Source: Tetragonia tetragonoides (taxonomy: Eukaryota; Streptophyta; Magnoliopsida; Caryophyllales; Aizoaceae). Taken from it: a DNA stretch of 64,000 bases. The stretch is taken from the NCBI GenBank assembly GCA_038025085.1, contig CM076146.1, positions 11,966,001 to 12,030,000 on the forward strand, read 5' to 3'. A program made the translations under genes and the position numbers. This document shows, in pieces, positions 56,178 to 64,000 of this stretch (positions within the stretch are counted from its first letter, which is position 1; each line of letters begins with the position of its first letter). The notes under the pieces were generated by a model. That model did no database searches and had not been told where the DNA came from. It saw only the letters and a program-made list of their open reading frames with translations.

Positions 56178-59100
56178 CTATTTTAAATTCGCTTTAAATA
56201 AACTCATTAAATTGCGAGGTTTTACAAGCGAGATGTCTCCGCGCCAGAATTCTTGAGCAAATTGTTCATCAGCTCTTTCAGTGGGATGTCCGGCATCAAA
56301 CCACAAGTATGTGCTTGGATCGGCGCAAACTGTGAAGTTGGTGCCTTGCTTTGAGCAAGTGAACTGCCCATTAAATGGCCCGCTTCCACAACATGCTGAT
56401 TGGGTTTCAGAGAAACCTATCAATATTCACATAAAATTTTGATTAGAGGAGAATACAAGTACTATTCCGTGTGTCATTAATACTATCAAAATAAATATAA
56501 ATAAAAGGAGAATGATACATCAACCCATCGGGTTGGCAACCCACCTCCCATATGTGTCTATCTCTTTCCTCTATTTTCAAATTCTCTCTCCTCTATTTTC
56601 AAAAAATAGCATTTAAGGTAGAAGAGAGATAGATACAAATAGAATATGGGTTACCCACCCACTGGGTCAACCAAATATTTTCCTAAATAAAATAATTTGA
56701 GCTCTCAATTTAGTTATATATATTCATTAATGATTATTGACTCTTGATAAATTAAATAACAAATCACGTTCAATCAATTCAGATTTACACGTATGTTGTC
56801 AGGACTAAATCGTTAAAGTAAGTTTTCCTTAATCACAAATCGTTAAATTAAGTAATAATTATATAATATCATAATTTTAGGTCCACGAGCATCTAACTCA
56901 ATGGTACCATATATTACCATATGTAGCAGTGCCACCGAGCCTGTCAGACAAGGAGGTATAGAAATCGTATATAGAGTACTTCAATCCAGGCAATTGTCTA
57001 GCCAATCTTTTACATAATGCTGCCAACCCAGCATTATGCATCCTGGAAATACTATTTAGCTCCTCTGTGCATCTTCCATTGGCTTGAAGAAATGTTGGCA
57101 AACACCCCATTGGAGCTGAAGCCTGGAATGCGAATTTTCTTCCTCCTTTGTTGTACATTGTCTGCATATTTTCATTGAAAGATCATAAACCTTAAAGATA
57201 GAGATAGATTGGCAATAATTTACTAATCAGTTACTTACATCAGTATCAACATTATCCCTCTGCCTCCAGAGAGACACCCGCCTACCTAGGGCTCAGGGTA
57301 CTAATGGGGGTCAGTTGTACGCACCCTTAGCCCTGTGAGAAACTCACAAAGATGAAGCCACTATTAGGGAATATTATCTAGTAGATCTTAAAAATATTCT
57401 AGATTAGCATAATATTATAGAGATTGTGGAGGAATATTGGTGCGATGGCGGACAAATTTGTCCGCTACCGGCGATGCGGAAGTTAATATGAATACAATAA
57501 TGGTAGACGTCTATTAAATAAACAAGGAAAATCGTCTATTTAAGTTAGGTTGAAAATTTAGTAAACGAAATTGGTATTTTAGTAAATAAATTTGATATTT
57601 TAGTAAACAAACTCAATGTTTTAGTAAACAAAAGTGATATTTGAGTAAAGAAAATTGGTGTTCAAGTGAACAAAATTGATGTTTGTAATTTTCAAAATTG
57701 AATTTTTTTCTTATTAAATAAAATTCATATTTTAGTAAATAAAATTTATGTTTTAGTAAAAAAATGATTAATTAGACAAAATTTCTCGTCTATTCAATAG
57801 ACTCGTAACAGCTTCCGAATGAATAATCCCACACACACTGCTTGATTATTATTGATGTAATCAGTAATCGATCCCTATTTATAGGTACAAGAGTTTAGTG
57901 TTATGGAAACTGTAGTTTACACAATCTCTATAATGTTATGCTCATGTAGAATATTTCTAAGATCTACTAGATAATATTCCGTAATAGCCACTTGGAAACA
58001 TAAGTCTCTTATGAGGCGACTTTAAGGTGAAGTCACTTCTATAACCAAGCATAATGTCATGCATGTATGAGGCGCTTCACCTTGAGGTTGCCTCATATGC
58101 GTTTCTGTGTTTGTCATATCCCTTTTGCAACATTGACCATGGCCTTAAATTAGAGGCACAAACTAGATCACATGACTCACAAGTCACAACTGGCAAGTAA
58201 TTATGGACGGAGGGAGTATAAAATAATGAGTAGATAGTGAGAGGAGATCTTACAGTGATATGGATCGAGAAGTTGCCAAGTACTTGGTTCATAAAATTTG
58301 TCTCCATGGCAGGAGTAAGATTACCACGATAACGACTGTACAAGGCAGTATAGTCATTGGCTCCAATATTGAATAGGTATACTGCTCGGGATAGCAGCTT
58401 CGTAGTCTGTGCTTGCCCATATTGTTGCACCAACTTTTGTGTCATTTGCACAAAATAATCCGTTTGCAGCTTCAGATTCAACTGGACACGAACGAAAAAC
58501 GATGGAACAATAATTAAGTACATTCACATAAACTGAACAACTTCAATTCTTTCTTTTTATTGTTAAGTGAGGACTAGAGTCTCACGCACACTCAAAGATT
58601 TGAGGAAGAAAAATAACATATAACTCAAGTGGCCGGGCTACTCTAAGATCTTACGATATGGGATTCTAATCGTCATTTACTTAGGGCCTGTTCTACTCAA
58701 TTTCCCTCTGAAAAATTCAGTAAAATTAAGTTCAGTTCAGTAAAAAGAACTTCAGTTTAGTAAAAAGAACTTTTGTTCAGAAAAATTCAGTAGAGTTCGG
58801 TAAACCAAAGAACAAATTTACACTTTGTAATAGTAGATACTGTAAAAATAAGCTCAGTTCAGAAAAATTCAATTCAGTTCATTAAATTTCAGTTCAGTTC
58901 AGTATTGTGCAGATAAGTTCAGCAAGAAAAAGGTGAAGAGAACATGCCCTTATAGTGTGCCCTTTAGCATTTTTTTTTTCTTCTGCGAGTCAAAAAGACC
59001 TCATAAACTGTACTAAGAAATCGTATGTTTTTTTTATCGTTTTTACTTGTCAGCTATTAAAGAAACTGATACATACCGCATTTACATCCGTACGCGTTTC

Positions 59101-59738
59101 AACAAGCACACCAGCAGCAGCATTTGCAAAGTTTATCGCTTGTGTGTAGTTTGTCACAGTAAGGTTTGGGTTCGAATACGGTACAGGGAATGGTAAGTTT
59201 GCCAACAGAGCTGTATGTCATCAACATACAACCATACTATGTGAGAACCAACATAAGAAATGTAAGGCCGTCTTATGATGATCTAACAATCAAAAGTAAC
59301 ACGTTTTATTCAAATTGTAATATTGTTTTATTACTTTTTAGTTTAAAAGTAACCCTTTTTTTATTTTCAATGTAGCTGTCGTCTGACAGTAAAACAATCT
59401 TATATATGTTTTTCTTAAAACAAATTACAGATTACATAAAAATCAACTGGAATGTATATTATTAACGTACCTAGGAAATCAGGGATGAGCCGCCCATTAG
59501 AAAACCTCCCAGCAGGTTTTTTGAAGTAAGTCTCACCATAAGGAGTGAAGTTAGCCGGTGTCGGACCCTTGTTAACATACAACCCCATGCCGGTGTCGTA
59601 AAGCGAATCGCCGAACACGTAAAGCGGGGCTTTTTTCGGGATCCTAGGTTGTGCATTGGAGCTCAAAGGAGAAAGAAAGATTAGTGTTGCACATATTGCT
59701 AGTGTAGCCACCATTTTAGTGCTGCTGGTTAACGTCAT
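56178..59738 (-). CDS. GDSL esterase/lipase, copy 2 (intact, five exons)
   Basis: Exons in minus order are 59738-59471, 59210-59077, 58481-58254, 57161-56918 and 56416-56178, all with GT-AG borders. The product is 370 residues with the same signal peptide and catalytic Ser45, Gly123, Asn176, Asp332 and His335. It differs from copy 1 in exon 4 at Phe270 to Leu and Arg274 to Ile; the other exons give identical protein. Introns with their MITE and fold-back are the same, so this is a DNA-level duplicate and not a retrocopy. Downstream lie the Harbinger fragment and B's 3' LTR, upstream the Helitron end and MULE. No disabling change is seen, so both copies may be functional or one may silence the other. 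Confidence 0.88.
57361..57987. repeat. Fold-back element in intron 3, copy 2
   Basis: Reverse counterpart of 35690-36316, same length and ends. Present before the duplication. Confidence 0.65.
58684..58949. mobile_element. Tourist-like MITE in intron 2, copy 2
   Basis: Reverse counterpart of 34728-34993 with TTA flanks. Confidence 0.7.
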
Positions 59739-59880
59739 GGTAAAGAAAGCTAGAAAGGAAGATTTTGTAGTTTTTATTTTCTTTAACACTTAACAACTAA
59801 CATAACATTCGTAGCGTGATGACAAAGATGGTTTGGGATGGTGATATTTAAAGGCACCAGGGTTTTTATTTTTATTTTTA

Positions 59881-59911
<31 letters not shown>

Positions 59912-60495
59912 TTATTTTTAGTTTTTTAAGGTTCGTAAGTTGTGTTTGACTTAAGGCCTAAGGGATATGTTTATATTGTTAATTTAATCAAACTCTGATA
60001 ACAAAATTAATTGCAGCAAAGATGGCACGTTAAATCTTTGATTATACAAACATGGCTAAATTATTCTTTGTCCTATAATCATTAAGAGAGATAATGAATA
60101 GCATCTATCCCCCCTTTGCCAAAAGGCATCCTCTTTCACACAGCGCCAGCCAGCGTTGCTTGCTAGGAACTTTCGTTTCCTTCTCAGCAGCCGATGCTAA
60201 TTAAGTGTACAAGTCTTATCCCATTATTGTGGTTATTCGAAGTTATAAACAAATAATAATAATGTGATACTTTAGATAAAAATAGACAGAATTCTTCCTC
60301 AAAAAAAAAAGAAAAAAGATAGAATTGTAAGGCTTAAGTAATAATATTAAGTCAAAATGATGTGTTTATAGGGATTTTTTTTCTTCGGAGGATTTTTTTG
60401 TATGTAATTGATTAAAACCTAGTCAAATGGTTACCAAAAATTAATAACATAACTAGGTGTATGTCCCGTGCGATGCACGGGATTTTAGTTTATCA
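59739..60495. other. GDSL copy 2 5' flank and Helitron end
   Basis: TATA-like box at 59845-59852 (minus), a TTTTTA array 59862-59920 longer than in the left arm, and the Helitron terminus at 60453-60481 (minus). No gene. Confidence 0.6.
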
Positions 60496-60695
60496 TTAAA
60501 AAAAGCGCAATTTGATGAAAACCCCCTAAAAAGTTACACCTTTTGTTCAGTACCCCCTTAACTGTTGCTATTTGTTCAGTACCCCCTAATACGTTACTTC
60601 CGCCCTGTCACTCACCCCTTACGTGATTTGTCAGCCAACTTTCGTAAGTTTCTTCCCGATTTGCCCTCACATGAGTGTCACATGTCATTTTTAAA

Positions 60696-61442
60696 GGGTG
60701 TTACTAAATACCGCCCCCTTTTTACTAGCTACCGCCCCCCCAATTTCCAATTTTACCCTCCCCCTTTTCCTCACTCACTCTCACTCATCCTCTCTTCCTC
60801 ACTCACTCTCACTCATCCTCTCTTCCTCACTCACTCTCACTCATCCTCACCACCACACTCATCGTCTGAAGTTTCCGACTCACCCAAGGGTAAGTCGCCT
60901 CTAGCAGACGACTAACCCAAGGGTGAGTCGTAAATTTCAGACGACTGTGCAATAATAATAATAATATTAATAATAATAACAATAAATAATAATAATAATA
61001 ATAATAATAAATAATAATAATAATTTTTTTTTTGCACAGTCGTCTGAAATTTTCGACTCACCCTTGGGTCAGTCGGAAACTTCAGACGACTCACCCTTGG
61101 GCGAGTCGTCTGTAGCAGACGACTCACCCAAGGGTGAGTCGTCTGGAATTTCCGACTGACCCAAGGGTGAGTCGAAAATTTCAGACGACTGTGCAAAAAA
61201 AATGCGCAAAAAAAAATTTACCGGTGGTGGTTGTGCCGTGAGTGGTGGTGGTTGCCGGTGTGATGGTGTGGTGGTGAGGATGAGTGAGAGTGAGTGAGGA
61301 AGAGAGGATGAGTGAGAGTGAGTGAGGAAGAGAGGATGAGTGAGAGTGAGTGAGTGAGAGTGAGTGAGGAAAAGGGGGGAGGGTAAAATTGGAAATTGGG
61401 GGGGCGGTAGCTAGTAAAAAGGGGCGGTATTTAGCAATTCAC
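60696..61442. mobile_element. Nested inverted-repeat MITE inside the MULE
   Basis: Ends GGGTGTTACTAAATACCG and GTGAATTGCTAAATACCG, then long arms with TTACTAGCTACCGCCCCCC and repeated CTCACTCACTCTCACTCATC. Flanked by TTTTTAAA on both sides (60688-60695, 61443-61450). The 8-bp duplication and TIR suggest a small MULE- or hAT-type element. Confidence 0.75.
60858..61192. repeat. Palindromic GACTCACCCAAGGGTGAGTC repeats with AAT core
   Basis: At least six full or partial copies of the self-complementary 20-mer, mixed with CAGACGACT units, surround a TAATAATAA run at 60951-61024. The whole stretch can fold on itself. Confidence 0.85.
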
Positions 61443-62826
61443 TTTTTAAATGACTAATTCTTTGACCAATTTAATGACCCCATTTGTCCCTTTAATTAAT
61501 CAACCTTTGACTCTCTCTCTCCATTAACATTTAACAGTAACATCTTTCTCTCTCTTCATCTCTGTGCTCTCTCTCTCTCTCTCCATCTCTTTCATCTTTG
61601 TGTTCTTCAACTCCCAAATTCACAAACTACGCGAGGCTCATCAAACACTGCTTGTAGATGCAGGTGACTTCTCCTTTGCGCTCTCCTTGGCTCAATCCTT
61701 CGGCTTCTCTCGAGATTATGGTCTCTCATCTCATTCATTATTTCTCTATCTCTCTCTTTCTTCAGTGTCTTTTACTAATTTGTACTCCACTTCGTAATTA
61801 CTACAAAGTAGTTCATATGATGAGTGAATCACTTACTTTGTTTTACTTTTTAAGGCCACAAAAATGAAAAAGGAACTCCATTTATGCAACTCTATTTACT
61901 GGACTTTTCATCATTCAATTTTAAACGTAAGCAAGGATTTTAAGTTGTCTTTTTGTAAATGGGAAGCAAAAAAATAAATAAAACGATAAAAATCAATTTG
62001 TGCCCAATAATTTCAGCAAAAATACTTCCCCAATTGAGTTTTTGGGTTTGACATCTCCAATAACCAAGCTCTATAATGACAGATCCGCGAGCAAAATTTC
62101 AGAAAAACCAACTCAGATTTAGTGAGAAAACACCCAGAAATTTGAAACAATTCAAAACGCGCAAAACTTGGGGTTCCGTGCTAAACGCTTCAAACCTTTA
62201 ATGGAGGAAATAGATAGGGAGGGGAAGGAGATAAGCTCTAGAGAACGAAAATGAGAGTTATTGCTTTGTATTCATCGCTAGTAGCTGGTGACGAATCCAT
62301 TAGAGTAGAGAGGAGATCTGATGAAGAGATGAGATTTGGGGAAATTAGTTTTGTTAATTATTTATTTATTTTAGTTTAGTTTAGTTTTTCATTTATTATT
62401 ATTTTAGTTTGGTCAAATCATTTAAAACTCACATGAGGGGCACGTGAGGGTAGAATGGGAAGAAAATTAAGAGATTTGACCGGAAATTCACTTAAGGGGT
62501 GATTTTCAGGGCGTTTGTAACTTTAAAGGTGGTACTGAACAAATAGCAACAGTTAAGGGGGTACTGAACAAAAGGTGTAACTTTTAAGGTGGTTTTAACC
62601 AAATTGCGCTTAAAAAAAATTTGAATGCTATCAAGAAAATAGGTTAACAATTTATCAATACTGTATATAATAACTAATTAGTTCGCATTAATACCACACC
62701 CCTTTTAAAACAATACCACACCCCTAATAAAATTTTGCGAAATTTATCCTTTTAATTTTAGGCCCTAAGGCTCTGTTTGATTCATCTTAATTTTACTTAA
62801 ATTCAGTTCAGTTCAGTTCATGTGTA

Positions 62827-64000
62827 CACTACAAGAAAAACCTTTTTTAACAACGACAAAAGTCGTTGCCAAAAACACCAATTGTCGTTGCAAGGTCGTT
62901 GCGCGTCATGGCGTTACAAAAGAATAATGCAACAACTTTTATCGTTGCGAAAAATGTATGTTTTGCAACAACTTTTGTCGTTGCAATATAATTGTCGTTG
63001 CCATACCTACGTGTTTTTTTGCAACCATGTTTGTCGTTGCAATAGATGTTCCTGTTTTTGGCAACGACTTATTCGTTGCCTTTCATATCAACATGTACAT
63101 GTTTTATGGACATGTATAGTAACAAGAAGTGTCGTTGCCAAACCTTGAACTCTTTTTTGCAACGACAATTTCTGCTGCAATAAATGCTCATTTCATACTG
63201 TAAAATATTGAATATGACAACAAAAATGTCGTTGCCAAAACTAGCTGATGTATTCAATTTTCACAGCCCAATCAATACGTCAAAAATGACCTGTGTGCAC
63301 AAATTCAAAATCGACTCCGTGCTTTCTGTGCCAAACGTAAACCTTCAATACTTTTAATTAAAATAGTAGAAAGTGATTACATATCAATCCATGTCCAAAA
63401 GATTGCGTCAGCCAACCGGAATACATAACAACCTACCAAATCGCAAAAACTAACCCAAAACCAACCCTTTACACATTCAAAAAGATAATCCAAAATTACA
63501 TCATATATCCACTAAAAGCATGGTCTCCTACATCTTGTTCCATACTGACTGCAAATGATAGATCATCCTGCAAGAGTGAAACATGAAAATGGTATATCAA
63601 AAAAACCATTAATACCATTCAAGACATCTTTAATTTCTCTAATACACAAGTATGCAGCAACCAAGATTTGATAGTACAAAGATGCAGTTTATGTCAACAT
63701 TGCAATTTCTTGGTCTACTCCATCAGCTTATTGTTGTTGAGTTTTGCACTTAACCACCAACGACACAATCACACATTCACAGATTCAGAATTACTAGAAC
63801 TGAATGGCAATTTAGACATTTTTGCCATTGGACATGAAATGCACGCAGAATCATTTTAATTTTTAACAACCTGAGAGATACAGGGAATATGCTGCAATTT
63901 GTTTACAGACGCATGTCCAAGTCTATGATGCCAGACATCAAAAGAAACACTAGACACAGAGTTTACAGCAGGTAAAACAAATGCAGACAACTGGTCTGAG
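62827..64000 (-). mobile_element. CACTA (En/Spm) element, right arm, partial
   Basis: Starts CACTACAAGAAA at 62827, followed by dense GTCGTTGC/GCAACGAC subterminal repeats to about 63240. The copia GAG-pre-integrase relic appears near 63840-64000. It is the reverse copy of 31833-32969 and continues beyond the window. Confidence 0.8.

Larger units (their letters stand above)
60505..62609. mobile_element. Non-autonomous Mutator-like element (MULE)
   Basis: 2105 bp with long terminal inverted repeats starting GCGCAATTTG (about 90 bp strongly alike, similarity to about 190 bp, with CCTTTTGTTCAGTACCCCC). It is flanked by direct TTAAAAAAA (60496-60504 and 62610-62618), a 9-bp duplication typical of MULEs. 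The left arm has the single uninterrupted site (33187-33196). No transposase is seen. The interior holds a smaller inverted-repeat element (60696-61442) and CT-rich sequence of unknown origin (61500-62330), possibly captured host DNA. Confidence 0.88.
52277..64000. repeat. Right arm of the large inverted duplication
   Basis: The reverse complement of 31833-41420, starting inside B's integrase tail and leaving the window. Its extra length is mainly the MULE 60505-62609, with a longer T/A pentamer array (59862-59920) and a segment of about 40 bp near 63085-63130. Between the arms lies a spacer of about 10.9 kb with the rest of block C, the end of A and the body of B. Confidence 0.95.

Overview
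The window is plant nuclear DNA, almost certainly from a eudicot: it has spliced genes with GT-AG introns, a plant GDSL esterase/lipase gene, and dense nested plant transposons (Ty3/gypsy Tat and Tekay-like chromoviruses, CACTA, MULE, Helitron, Harbinger and Tourist-like relics). The element types would suit Caryophyllales, but I cannot name the species. It is heterochromatin-like DNA with one single-copy-type host gene, present twice.

Left part (1-16437): one Tat-lineage Ty3/gypsy element on the minus strand. Its 3' LTR is cut by the window start. It carries gag, RT, two RNase H domains, integrase, two minisatellites, and two antisense (plus-strand) spliced genes. One is a decayed plant-mobile-domain (PMD) gene. 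The other is an intact two-exon gene for about 500 residues. A similar GCGG/CCGC repeat array followed by a TATA box stands in the LTR and upstream of both antisense genes. Next come a fragment of a related LTR (16438-16792) and a decayed LINE-type DUF4283/CCHC ORF (16793-19410).

Middle (19943-44403): a Tekay-like chromovirus (element A, plus strand) whose 3' LTR is split by a 13.5-kb insertion, block C (30085-43593). Block C has LTR ends and a 5-bp ATGAG target duplication. Inside it lie a CACTA 3' half, a Helitron end, a complete five-exon GDSL gene (33939-37499), a Harbinger transposase fragment and two minus-strand LTRs. A second chromovirus, B, follows (44591-55185, plus strand). Its 5' LTR is truncated and its pol carries several stops.

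Right part (52277-64000): a reverse-complement copy of 31833-41420. It begins in B's integrase tail and continues through B's 3' LTR, the Harbinger fragment, a second GDSL gene (minus strand), the Helitron end and the CACTA 3' half, and runs off the window. Across the whole GDSL gene the two arms pair without a net length difference (paired coordinates always sum to 93677). The duplication is therefore young. The arms differ mainly by a 2.1-kb MULE with a 9-bp target duplication that is present only in the right arm. The unusual object here is this long inverted duplication of a host lipase gene, bounded by and apparently moved with LTR retrotransposon sequence. The second notable object is the Tat element with two antisense passenger genes under LTR-like promoters.
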